From NCBI GenBank assembly GCA_035516255.1, contig DATJAL010000007.1, positions 26,827 to 90,826 of the forward strand: 64,000 nucleotides of DNA, in the 5' to 3' direction. The DNA comes from Chitinivibrionales bacterium. GTDB lineage: Bacteria > Fibrobacterota > Chitinivibrionia > Chitinivibrionales > FEN-1185. A model generated the notes under the pieces. The model was given only the letters and a program-made list of their open reading frames with translations, searched no databases and had not been told where the DNA came from. Positions 1 to 7,719 of the stretch are shown here, piece by piece (positions within the stretch are counted from its first letter, which is position 1; every line of letters begins with the position of its first letter). The position numbers and the translations under genes are program-made.

Positions 1-2
1 CG

Positions 3-905
3 TCAATGGCCTCCATCGGCTCCATGGCGCGCCAGAACGAGCTCACCGCCATCAAGGCCGCGGGCGTCAACATCCGCCAGCTCACCCTTGCGCTGCTCGT
101 GCTCGGCATGCTGTGCGCCGGATTCGGGTTCTACATCAGCGAAGGCGTTCTGCCGCAGGCCAACACGGCGCGGCGGCAACTCGACGACCAGATGCAGGAG
201 CACCGGTCGGTGGCGCGCGGGGCTCCGGCGCCGCCGCGCGGCAAGCCGCCGGCCACGCATCAGGAATACCGCCGCAATTTCTATTATTTCGGCGACAGCC
301 GGAACATCTATTTCTTCAGCGACTTCCGCACCGAACCCCTGTACGCGCGCTGCGTGCGGCGCGAAACGTTCGACGGCCACGTCATCAGCAGAAGGATAGC
401 CGCCGACGCCGCCGATTACAAAAACGGCAAGTGGAAATTCGTCAAGGGCACCGTGACCACTTTTGTCAGGGACTCGGCGTCGGTGCGGCCCTTCGACACG
501 CTCGCCGACACCATTTTGTCGGTGAAGCCGGAGGACATGGTGGCGCAGATCAGAAGTCCCGAGGAAATGGGCTACTGGGAGCTGGCAAGTTACATCAATA
601 AATCGCGGCGCCGGGGCGAGGACGTGTCGAAATGGCGCGCGCAGCTCGATTTCAAGATCGCGCTGCCTTTCATGAATTTCATCGTGATCCTACTCGGCCT
701 TTCCATTTCGGCGCGCGCGGGCAGGAAAGGCGGCGCCGTGCTGTTCGGGATCGGGCTCATGCTCTGTTTTTCGTTCTGGATCATATCACAGTTCGCCATT
801 TCGTTCGCGCAGAACGGCCAAATCCCCGCGCTCGTGGGCGCGTGGTTCGGCAACATCCTGTTCCTGGCGGTCGCGTTGCCGCTGTACCAGAGGGCGTCCC
901 GATGA
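3..905 (+). CDS. LptF/LptG family LPS export permease, 5'-truncated by window edge
   Basis: Inner-membrane permease of the YjgP/YjgQ (LptF/LptG) family, which works with the LptB ATPase to pull lipopolysaccharide out of the inner membrane. The visible part begins in frame at the window edge, in the cytoplasmic coupling region (MARQNELTAIKAAG, typical of the family). One membrane segment follows, then a soluble periplasmic beta-rich domain, then three hydrophobic segments at the C-terminus (FMNFIVILLGLSIS, then GGAVLFGIGLMLCFSFWII, then a last helix ending in LYQRASR). The N-terminal membrane helices lie outside the window. The stop codon overlaps the next start as ATGA, so it is translationally coupled to the response regulator. 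Whether it is LptF or LptG cannot be told from this half. Confidence 0.85.
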   Translation, partial: SMASIGSMARQNELTAIKAAGVNIRQLTLALLVLGMLCAGFGFYISEGVLPQANTARRQLDDQMQEHRSVARGAPAPPRGKPPATHQEYRRNFYYFGDSRNIYFFSDFRTEPLYARCVRRETFDGHVISRRIAADAADYKNGKWKFVKGTVTTFVRDSASVRPFDTLADTILSVKPEDMVAQIRSPEEMGYWELASYINKSRRRGEDVSKWRAQLDFKIALPFMNFIVILLGLSISARAGRKGGAVLFGIGLMLCFSFWIISQFAISFAQNGQIPALVGAWFGNILFLAVALPLYQRASR

Positions 906-1282
906 CCGTGCCGGCGAAGCCCAAGGTGCTCCTCGTGGACGACAGCCACGACATCCTCGACCTTCTCGAGGTGTTCCTGTTTGGAAAGTATGACTGCGTT
1001 ACGGCCCTCAACGGTTTTGAGGGGCTCAAGACCGCGCGTGAGCTTTCGCCCGATCTGATCATCACCGACATCATGATGCCGGTGATGGACGGCATCAAGT
1101 TTTTCAACAGCCTGCGGCAGGACCCGAAAATGGCCGCCATTCCCGTCATCGCGATTACCTCGTTTGTAAAGAAAACAAACGTCAAAAGTCTTGTGTCCAT
1201 GGGGTTCAGCGCGGTGCTGACGAAGCCCTTCAAAAGGGACGTCATCATCGGCGCCGTGGAAAAGACGCTTAAAAGACAATGA
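902..1282 (+). CDS. single-domain response regulator (CheY-like receiver)
   Basis: A 126-residue stand-alone receiver domain. The acidic pair D13-D14, the phospho-acceptor D56 in ITDIMMPVMDG, the switch Thr/Ser in AITS (about 86) and K108 in LTKPF are all present, so it should be phosphorylatable by a histidine kinase not in this window. There is no output domain. The start at 902 is chosen because ATG overlaps the permease stop (ATGA) and begins just before the first beta strand (KVLLVDD). The gene for a diguanylate cyclase starts 10 bases after its stop, suggesting that the receiver controls c-di-GMP synthesis in trans; that link is inference from operon order. Confidence 0.9.
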   Translation: MTVPAKPKVLLVDDSHDILDLLEVFLFGKYDCVTALNGFEGLKTARELSPDLIITDIMMPVMDGIKFFNSLRQDPKMAAIPVIAITSFVKKTNVKSLVSMGFSAVLTKPFKRDVIIGAVEKTLKRQ

Positions 1283-1292
1283 CTGGGTTCAG

Positions 1293-3050
1293 ATGAAACA
1301 CGGCAAACGGAACATAGCACTGGCGATCGGCCTGCTCGCCGCAGGAACGGTGCTCCATTTTATCGGAGGCGCCGCCGCGCGGTTCGGCGAACCGGTGGCG
1401 CTGGCGGCGGCGCTGGCGGCGCTCTTGTTCCCGGGACCGCGCCGGCGCCCCAGGCCGTCGGCCATTGACATAGAGGAATCAGGCGGGTCTGCGATGGCCC
1501 GCGAGATCGAGCACGAAGTGACGAGGGAGACCACCCGCGTCAACGTGCGCGTTCTCGGCGCGCAATACCGCAAGGAGCAATGGGCCGCCATCGAAAAGGT
1601 GGTCGACTCCATGCTCGACACCTTTCTTCATCTCATGCGCCGCAGGCTCGACGCCCATACCATCGCGGTATTATTCCCTACCAACGACGGGGGATACAAG
1701 ATCCGCAAATACGATTCACAAAGCGACTGCATCAACGCGGAAGCCGTGATCTATCCCGGCAAGGGCGTACTGGGCAGTTTTCTCAAGGACGGCCTCAAAC
1801 AGCTCAACCTGCACGACATCGTGAGCGACAGCGTGACGCTCCACTATTATACCCGCGACGCTGGGATCCGCTCGCTCATGGCGAGCCCCATCGCGGCCGA
1901 CGACGGCGTGGAGCGCGGCACCGTGATCGTCGACAGCACCAAGCAGAAACACTTCTCCGATGAAGACCATGCCTACCTGAGCACCGTGGCGCGCCTCATC
2001 GGCATGGCGGTGTATTACGCGTACGTCTTCACCGACCACAGACTCGAGCATCAGCGAATCGCCGCGATGAGCACCATCGAAAACGACTTTTTCCAGTACA
2101 AAAGCATCGACGCCATCCTCGACAAAATCATCGAGATCATTCCGTTCGCCATCACCTGCGACCGCATCACCCTGAGCCTGCTCAACCACGACAGGGAGAC
2201 GGCCACGGTGTACCGTGCCTGGGGCGCGGGAGCAGAGGAGTTCAAGGGAATCACGTTTTCGCTGTCGGATAAATCGCTGGCCGGCCTCCAGTATGCCAAG
2301 AACATGGCCTTTGCGCGCAATTTCGCAGATGACCGCGTGGAAATCCGATACGCCGAGGGCGAGCCACAGTCCGGCGATTTGCAGTCGTTCCTGGCGTACC
2401 CCATCGGGGTGGGCGAATGTATGGGCGGCGTTTTGCTCGAGTCGGCGAAAAAAGACGCCTTCACCGAGGCCAACCGCGACCTGCTCGGCCGCATCGCAAC
2501 ATCGGCGGGGCTCGCCATTGTCAAGCTGCGGCTGTACGAGCAGGCGCAGAACCTCGCCACGCACGACGGACTCACCGGGCTCATCAACCATCGCGAGTTC
2601 CAGTCGGCGCTCAAGGCCGAGATCACGCGCGCCATTAGGTATAACGATCCGCTGTCGCTTGTTTTATGCGACATAGACTTTTTCAAGAAGATCAACGACA
2701 CGCACGGCCACCCCTTCGGCGACCTCGTTCTCAAGGAGATCGCCAGCAAGCTGCAGTCGAACATCCGGGACGGCGTCGACGTCGCTGCGCGGTACGGGGG
2801 CGAAGAATTCGCGCTGGTGCTGGTGAAGACCGACGGCAAGGCCGCCAAGGAGACCGCCGAGCGCATCCGCCAGAACATCGCCGACGCGCCGTTCAAGGGC
2901 ACGCATGGCGAAAAACTGCGGGTTACCATGAGCTTCGGCATCGCGGAGTACCGCGAGCACGCCAAGCAGCTCGACCAGCTCATTACAAAGGCGGACAAGG
3001 CGCTGTACCGTGCCAAGGAAAACGGCAGAAACCGGGTGGAGATATTTTAA
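1293..3050 (+). CDS. GAF-GAF-GGDEF diguanylate cyclase
   Basis: A 585-residue signalling protein predicted to make cyclic di-GMP from two GTP. Residues about 7-47 form two hydrophobic segments, likely a membrane hairpin. Two GAF-like sensory domains follow (about 95-235 and 255-415) and a GGDEF domain occupies 425-585. The active-site loop is GGEEF at 502-506, a catalytically competent variant. The RxxD inhibitory site normally placed just before the loop is not in register (DGVD instead), so product inhibition may be absent. It lies 10 bases downstream of the receiver gene and probably forms one operon with it and the Lpt-type permease. Confidence 0.9.
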   Translation: MKHGKRNIALAIGLLAAGTVLHFIGGAAARFGEPVALAAALAALLFPGPRRRPRPSAIDIEESGGSAMAREIEHEVTRETTRVNVRVLGAQYRKEQWAAIEKVVDSMLDTFLHLMRRRLDAHTIAVLFPTNDGGYKIRKYDSQSDCINAEAVIYPGKGVLGSFLKDGLKQLNLHDIVSDSVTLHYYTRDAGIRSLMASPIAADDGVERGTVIVDSTKQKHFSDEDHAYLSTVARLIGMAVYYAYVFTDHRLEHQRIAAMSTIENDFFQYKSIDAILDKIIEIIPFAITCDRITLSLLNHDRETATVYRAWGAGAEEFKGITFSLSDKSLAGLQYAKNMAFARNFADDRVEIRYAEGEPQSGDLQSFLAYPIGVGECMGGVLLESAKKDAFTEANRDLLGRIATSAGLAIVKLRLYEQAQNLATHDGLTGLINHREFQSALKAEITRAIRYNDPLSLVLCDIDFFKKINDTHGHPFGDLVLKEIASKLQSNIRDGVDVAARYGGEEFALVLVKTDGKAAKETAERIRQNIADAPFKGTHGEKLRVTMSFGIAEYREHAKQLDQLITKADKALYRAKENGRNRVEIF

Positions 3051-3057
3051 TTTTTCC

Positions 3058-3086
3058 TTGAAAAATCTTCTCCGATACGCTAAAAT
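3058..3086 (+). promoter_or_regulatory. sigma-70 type promoter for the downstream sigma factor gene
   Basis: TTGAAA at 3058-3063 and TAAAAT at 3081-3086 are separated by exactly 17 bases. This is a strong match to the housekeeping consensus, between the end of the GGDEF gene and the sigma factor start. It would leave a 5' leader of roughly 165 bases. Not experimentally supported. Confidence 0.5.
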
Positions 3087-3259
3087 ATCCTGGGTCATAT
3101 TTTTACACACCCCGGCACAAAAATGTTGTATTTTGGAGTGCACCCAATTTATTTACATTGGTTTTTCGCTGCGCCCGTAACCGTACCATGCAAGGCCGTA
3201 ACCGGTAGGAGCCTTCGTTTTTTTTCCAAAAGCATCCTGTGAAGGCATAGTCTGTCCCT

Positions 3260-4108
3260 ATGGAAAAAAACCAATTTCTCACTGAAGAAAACTCGCTGGC
3301 CCTTTACCTCAAAGAAATCGGCAAAAACAAGACCCTTCCGGTTGAAGAAGAGGCGCAGACCGCGGTACGCATCCGCAAGGGCGACCGCAAGGCGCTCGAA
3401 AAGCTCGTGAAGGCCAACCTCCGCTTCGTAGTGTCGGTCGCGCGCAACTACCAGAACCAGGGGCTCCCCCTTTCCGACCTCATCAACGAGGGCAACCTGG
3501 GCCTCATCCGCGCCGCCAAACGCTTCGACGAAAAAAAGAATTTCAAATTCATCTCCTACGCCGTATGGTGGATACGCCAGGCCATTTTGCAGGCGCTCGC
3601 AGAACAGTCACGCATCATCAAGCTGCCGCTCAACCGCGTGGGCACCATCCATAAGATCGGCAAGGCGCAGAGCAGGCTCGAGCAGAAATACCGGCGCATC
3701 CCCAACGTGGAGGAGATCGCCCGCGAGCTCAAGCTTGACGAAGAAGAAGTTCAGGAGACCATCAAGATCGGCAACTCGCACATGTCGCTCGACGCGCCGC
3801 TCCAGCAAGGCGAAGACAGCAAGCTTTTGGACCTTCTCCAGGACGAAGACCAGGAGCTGCCCGACGACGGCGTCATGGAAATATCGCTCCAGGAGGAGAT
3901 CAACCAGACCCTCGACACCCTCACCTGCCGTGAAAAAGAGGTGATCAAACTCTACTTCGGCATCGGCGAGGAGACCGCCCACACGCTCGAGGAGATCGGC
4001 CAGCGCTTCAACCTCACCCGCGAGCGCGCCCGGCAGATCAAGGAAAAGGCGCTGCGCAGGCTCAAGCATTCGTCAAGGAGCCAGCGGCTGAAGGTGTACC
4101 GAGCTTAA
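3260..4108 (+). CDS. rpoD: RNA polymerase sigma factor, RpoD/SigA type, short form
   Basis: A 282-residue sigma-70 family protein. Region 1.2 ([12 protein letters not shown]), region 2 with the core-binding and -10-reading helices ([44 protein letters not shown]), region 3 and a complete region 4 with the -35-reading helix-turn-helix ([27 protein letters not shown]) are all present. Region 1.1 and the non-conserved region found in enterobacterial RpoD are missing. The sequence reads as a primary or near-primary sigma factor rather than an ECF or FliA type. A good -35/-10 promoter lies upstream and a perfect 20-bp hairpin lies 26 bases after the stop. The symbol follows the family; it could be a group 2 paralogue if a longer RpoD exists elsewhere. 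Confidence 0.88.
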   Translation: MEKNQFLTEENSLALYLKEIGKNKTLPVEEEAQTAVRIRKGDRKALEKLVKANLRFVVSVARNYQNQGLPLSDLINEGNLGLIRAAKRFDEKKNFKFISYAVWWIRQAILQALAEQSRIIKLPLNRVGTIHKIGKAQSRLEQKYRRIPNVEEIARELKLDEEEVQETIKIGNSHMSLDAPLQQGEDSKLLDLLQDEDQELPDDGVMEISLQEEINQTLDTLTCREKEVIKLYFGIGEETAHTLEEIGQRFNLTRERARQIKEKALRRLKHSSRSQRLKVYRA

Positions 4109-4134
4109 CAATTTCCTTTTAGAAATCTGGCGTT

Positions 4135-4180
4135 ACCCCGTTTGCAGGGGCGAATAATATTTCGCCCCTGCAAACGGGGT
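4135..4180. repeat. perfect 20-bp inverted repeat after the sigma factor gene
   Basis: Arms 4135-4154 and 4161-4180 are perfectly complementary around a 6-base loop (taatat). It would form a very stable hairpin just after the sigma factor stop. No T-tract follows on either strand, so it is not a canonical rho-independent terminator, though it could block exonucleases or act as a weak terminator. It looks like a palindromic intergenic repeat. Confidence 0.8.
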
Positions 4181-4194
4181 CTGTTCTCCTTCCG

Positions 4195-4355
4195 GTCACC
4201 CCTTCGGGTGCTTCTCCCTCGTCAGGGATTTCCAAGGGTCACAAGGGTCGTCGGGCTTCGCCTCGGGCTGCCACGGCCCCTATATGCCTTCGGCGAGGGC
4301 CGGGCAACACCACCGCGCTCCAGCGCGGCCTCCAGTCGCCCCTAACGCTCGATTA
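4195..4355. repeat. dispersed GC-rich intergenic repeat, copy 1 (within the 4109-4590 gap)
   Basis: This block shares ordered sequence with 59172-59310: accccttcgggtgctt (4198-4213), ccaagggtc and aagggtcgtcg, cctcgggctgcc, then agcgcggcctcc (4322-4333) and cctaacg. Each shared segment is separated by variable spacers. It contains several short self-complementary stretches (for example ccccttcggg). Short open frames across it do not resemble proteins. The rest of the 482-base gap (4356-4590) is AT-rich with no gene seen. Confidence 0.7.
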
Positions 4356-4590
4356 TCGGTATATATCCGTATTTGTCAATGTCGTTTTCGGATTTCATCG
4401 CAGTCCTTTTTCTGTTGCAATCAGCATGTATTGATTTTTTGGTTGAAAAATTTTGGCATTATCGTCACGATGTTTATATATTACAATTATCTTACCTTTA
4501 ACGTTACAGGAACGGGCATGAACCGCCGTCGTTCCTTGCCAGCCTGTCATAAAAAAAAATCAGATTGGATAAGGCTTTTCTGACAGTGCC

Positions 4591-5511
4591 ATGAAAACCA
4601 TTTCGGTTTTGAATTACAAGGGCGGCGTGGGCAAGACCACCCTTACCGCATGCGCCGGACAGGCCCTCGCGCTTACGGGCTTCCGCGTCCTTGTTATCGA
4701 CAATGACCCGCAGCACAACCTGTCGTTTCTGCTGGGTGCGGACGGAAAGCGGCCCACCATCCGGGACGTTTACCATGGTTCGATAGGAATCGCCGCGCAG
4801 CAACTCCTGAAATCAATTATAAAAACCTCTCTTACAAATCTCAGCGTCGTGCCGTCGTGCAGCGAATTGTGCGCCAGTGATATCAAGGATCCTTTCCTGC
4901 TTAAGAAATGTTTTGTCTATTCCGCCCTCGATCATTTGTTCGACTTTATCCTGATTGACAATAGTCCCGGCATGGACCTGCTTCAGGAATCGTCGATTCA
5001 TGCATCCAACGAAATATTCGTGCCCACCGAACTTTCACCGTTCGCGATCAACGGGATTTGCGAAATGAGAGACATGCTGACCCGAAGGTTCCCGGACGGG
5101 TGCTCGATTTCAAAGATCATACCGAATTTTTACCGGAACACCAAGTCGCATGATGCGGCTATTTTTGATCTTGAGGAATATTTCCCGGGAAAAATAACCC
5201 AAACCGCCATTCCCTTCGACAGCGTGTTCGACGCTCTTGTAAAGGAGCGGAAAATCCTTTATCTGCACCGCCTCAGCTCAAAGGCGGCCGCCTATTGCAT
5301 AAAGCTCATTCACGAACTTTTTAATCTCGAAGAGGAAGCAACCTGGCAGATGGTCATGGAAAAAAGAAAAGAGAACATAAGCGCGGAAGCACGAACCCGT
5401 TTTCTTGCGCATCCGTTAACCAAAAAAAAGTCATCGCCGCAAATTGCACCGAAAGAACCTGCAGCTCCCCCGCCGTTACTTTCCGGCCCAATCGATGGTC
5501 AGCCCCTTTGA
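4591..5511 (+). CDS. ParA/MinD-type AAA ATPase, orphan
   Basis: A 306-residue member of the ParA/MinD/Soj ATPase superfamily. The deviant Walker A motif KGGVGKTT (K10 to T17, with the signature lysine at position 10) follows the first beta strand, and LVIDNDPQHN and FILIDNSPG supply the A' and Walker B motifs. Such ATPases dimerise on ATP and position DNA or protein cargo. No ParB, parS site or other usual partner is next to it. The last 60 residues are a low-complexity Lys/Pro-rich tail. Its 3' end overlaps the convergent gene 5476-6330 by 36 bases. Function beyond the ATPase family cannot be assigned. Confidence 0.85.
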   Translation: MKTISVLNYKGGVGKTTLTACAGQALALTGFRVLVIDNDPQHNLSFLLGADGKRPTIRDVYHGSIGIAAQQLLKSIIKTSLTNLSVVPSCSELCASDIKDPFLLKKCFVYSALDHLFDFILIDNSPGMDLLQESSIHASNEIFVPTELSPFAINGICEMRDMLTRRFPDGCSISKIIPNFYRNTKSHDAAIFDLEEYFPGKITQTAIPFDSVFDALVKERKILYLHRLSSKAAAYCIKLIHELFNLEEEATWQMVMEKRKENISAEARTRFLAHPLTKKKSSPQIAPKEPAAPPPLLSGPIDGQPL

Positions 5512-6330
5512 CCATCCCAGCACCGGGTGATCGGCGAACGCGGCGTTCACCGCCGTGCCGCGCCAAGCAACCGTGACCCCGAAGCTGATCATCACCGGAT
5601 TCGTGGTAAACGCCGCGGCGAGCGCCGCCCTGTTGAACACCCAGTACTCTTCGGCCAGCGACAGACGGAACCGCCACTGGCCGTCGTCCTCCGCCTCGCA
5701 GAGAATACCCTGGCTGCCCAACGCGTTGGCCGTCGTGTGCACGCCTGCGCGGACGGTAAAAGGCGCGGTGTATCCTTCAGTGGCCGCGTTTTTTAGGGGA
5801 ATGTGGAGACACGACAGGGAGATCGCGGCGATCCTGAACGGAATTAATGCCGAGGCTCCCGCGTCGAGGCGCGTCTGGGCAGGTTCATCGCCGGTGTAGA
5901 GGCCGGCCCGGTATCCCGAAATCTCTACTGAAGGATTGACAAAAGGTATTTTGGTTGTTCCAAGCGACAGCGTGCCCTGCTGTTCAAAATAGATGCGCAG
6001 CGCATCGAAATGGGCGAACGAAAGTTTGGCGGTAAATCCCTTTACCGAGCAGAACCCGCCCAGCCCCACCTGGACCATGTGGGACGACTCCAGGTTGTCC
6101 ATTGGGTCAAAGTAATCAATGCCGGCGACCGTGACGCCGTAACGAAAGGTGTCCGCGTAAAAACATGCGGGAGTAAACGGCTCGCGGCCCGAAATCCCCT
6201 TTTGTTGGATAATGGCGCCGAAGGTGGCCATGGAATACCCGAGGGGGACTGGCTCCCTGCTGGCAGGAAAAACAAACCCGGCAATCAAGAGAATTAAAAT
6301 GGCGATGCCTTGTGGCCGGCGCGGGGTCAT
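5476..6330 (-). CDS. secreted or outer-membrane protein of unknown function
   Basis: A 284-residue protein with an N-terminal signal peptide (MTPRRPQGIAILILLIAGFVFP). The rest is alternating polar/hydrophobic strands with many aromatic and glycine residues, suggesting a small outer-membrane beta-barrel (strand-like segments such as AKLSFAHFDALRIYF and PVMISFGVTVAWRG). It vaguely recalls PorV/PorQ-type barrel proteins, but no motif fixes this. Its start codon overlaps the stop of the lamin-tail-domain gene upstream (ATGA at 6327-6330), so the two are co-translated and may form a pair at the cell surface. Its 3' end overlaps the ParA gene convergently. Confidence 0.65.
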   Translation of the reverse strand: MTPRRPQGIAILILLIAGFVFPASREPVPLGYSMATFGAIIQQKGISGREPFTPACFYADTFRYGVTVAGIDYFDPMDNLESSHMVQVGLGGFCSVKGFTAKLSFAHFDALRIYFEQQGTLSLGTTKIPFVNPSVEISGYRAGLYTGDEPAQTRLDAGASALIPFRIAAISLSCLHIPLKNAATEGYTAPFTVRAGVHTTANALGSQGILCEAEDDGQWRFRLSLAEEYWVFNRAALAAAFTTNPVMISFGVTVAWRGTAVNAAFADHPVLGWSKGLTIDWAGK

Positions 6331-7187
6331 CTCCAGAGGATTCCCTTCTTCCGAATCATGTGTTTGTTCCCATTTTCGGATATTTCCGCCACCACGAAAA
6401 ACGGGCCTGCAGGAGCGGGCCTGCCGCCGGCCGCAATGCCGTTCCAGAGAAACTGCCGCGAAGGAGGCGTGGGCAGATCCAGATATTTTCTTCCGTCAAA
6501 TCCGTAAATTGAAACAACGGCCGTTGCCGCGGCCGGCAGGCTGAGCTGAATTGACAGAAAATCATCTTTGCCGTCGTTGTTGGGGGTGAACGGAATGGGC
6601 CCGATATCGAGCTGGGCTCCGCTTGCACGCCACATTGCGTCACTGTTCGGCTGGCCCGGTGATGCCTTTGACGCAACGACCCATGCCTCAGGCAGCAGCC
6701 CGCTCACGGTGAGCGACACGCGCGCCAGCGACTGGTCGGTCCATGAATCAAACCAGTGCGAGTCCCACCCCGCGCTTTCGCAAAGCACGCCTGAACTGTC
6801 CCATACATACAGCGTATCATGATAATTGTCAAGCGCGCGCCACCGAACCGGCTGGATGACAGAAACGGTCGCCGGATATTTTGCCGAAAACAGCGTCATG
6901 TCCTTGGTAAGTACCACAAACCCGTTGGCGGGCACGAAAAAATCCGTTGCCGTGATGAGGCAGGAGTCATCCAAATGACCGTATTTCCAGTTTTTAATGT
7001 TGATTGACACACCGGAAGTGTTGGCAAGCTCAAGCCATTCGGGGCAATCCGTCTGCGCCCTGGGGAATATTTCATTTATTTTGATTGCCGTCCCGGGTGA
7101 TTGCGGCCACGCCGCACAAATATACCACCACGCCACTGCGGCAACAGCAAACGCCAATTTTTGTTTCGGAACCCGTGCGCGATACAT
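6327..7187 (-). CDS. secreted lamin-tail-domain protein with a gliding/FlgD-type C-terminal domain
   Basis: A 286-residue exported protein. An N-terminal signal peptide (about 1-29) is followed by a lamin-tail domain (IKINEIFPRAQ, EWLELANTSG, then FVPANGFVVLTKD), an Ig-like fold that bacteria use on surface proteins. The C-terminal part (about 195-286) reads FTPNNDGKDDFLSIQ ... VSIYGFDGRK ... WNGIAAGGRPAPAGPFFVV. This is the pattern of the CHU/gliding C-terminal or FlgD-Ig domain found on type IX-like secreted proteins. It is translationally coupled to the barrel-like protein downstream and is divergent from the GerW gene. Substrate unknown. Confidence 0.75.
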   Translation of the reverse strand: MYRARVPKQKLAFAVAAVAWWYICAAWPQSPGTAIKINEIFPRAQTDCPEWLELANTSGVSINIKNWKYGHLDDSCLITATDFFVPANGFVVLTKDMTLFSAKYPATVSVIQPVRWRALDNYHDTLYVWDSSGVLCESAGWDSHWFDSWTDQSLARVSLTVSGLLPEAWVVASKASPGQPNSDAMWRASGAQLDIGPIPFTPNNDGKDDFLSIQLSLPAAATAVVSIYGFDGRKYLDLPTPPSRQFLWNGIAAGGRPAPAGPFFVVAEISENGNKHMIRKKGILWR

Positions 7188-7226
7188 AATTTATGAAAAT
7201 AGATAATAGAACAAAGGAGAACTAAA

Positions 7227-7610
7227 ATGAATCTCACCGACGTCATCAAGACCGCGATGGACCAGATTCAGTATATTGCCAAAACGGAAACCGTGATCGG
7301 CGAGCCGATTCAATCGGGGAACGTCACCCTGATACCGGTGTCAAAAATTTCAGTGGGATTCGCCGCGGGCGGCGCGGGAAATGAGAGCAAGGCCGGCTCA
7401 GGCGCAGGCACCGGCGGCGGCATCAACATCACGCCGGTCGCGTTCATCACCATTGTGGATGACAAGGTGCAGGTACACCCGGTTTCAAAATCCGACCCGG
7501 GATTGGGGAAAATTCTCGCTTTAGCGCCCGACCTCATTAAAAAAGTGGCTGCGTTCATGAACATGAATAAGAATGAGGCAAAGGATAAGAAAGAGGATAA
7601 AAAGCATTAA
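7227..7610 (+). CDS. GerW/YtfJ family protein
   Basis: A 127-residue protein matching the GerW (YtfJ) family: an N-terminal helix (NLTDVIKTAMDQIQ), then GEPIQSGNVTLIPVSKISVGFAAGG, a glycine/serine-rich linker and a conserved ITPVAFITI segment. In Bacillus the family member is a spore protein, but homologues are widespread in non-spore-formers with unknown roles. A strong Shine-Dalgarno (aaaggag, 7 bases before ATG) fixes the start. The C-terminus is a highly charged Lys/Asp/Glu tail. No other sporulation gene is in the window, so a spore role should not be inferred. Confidence 0.82.
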   Translation: MNLTDVIKTAMDQIQYIAKTETVIGEPIQSGNVTLIPVSKISVGFAAGGAGNESKAGSGAGTGGGINITPVAFITIVDDKVQVHPVSKSDPGLGKILALAPDLIKKVAAFMNMNKNEAKDKKEDKKH

Positions 7611-7719
7611 AAATCATTTTGACTGCTGATTGTAGCTTTTCATTTTCCCAATTCTTTCCATATCCTTTGTATCCATCCCGCGCCTCCCTTTATACTGTTT
7701 TCATGTATTTTTCATCCCT

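Noticed and set aside
4142..4583. Short plus-strand open frames across 4.1-4.6 kb
   Set aside because: They lie inside the GC-rich repeat, have skewed Arg/Pro/Ala composition, no ribosome-binding site and no resemblance to proteins.
7227..7610. Evidence for sporulation from the GerW/YtfJ homologue
   Set aside because: The family is widespread in non-spore-formers, and no other sporulation gene or Gram-positive trait is in the window.
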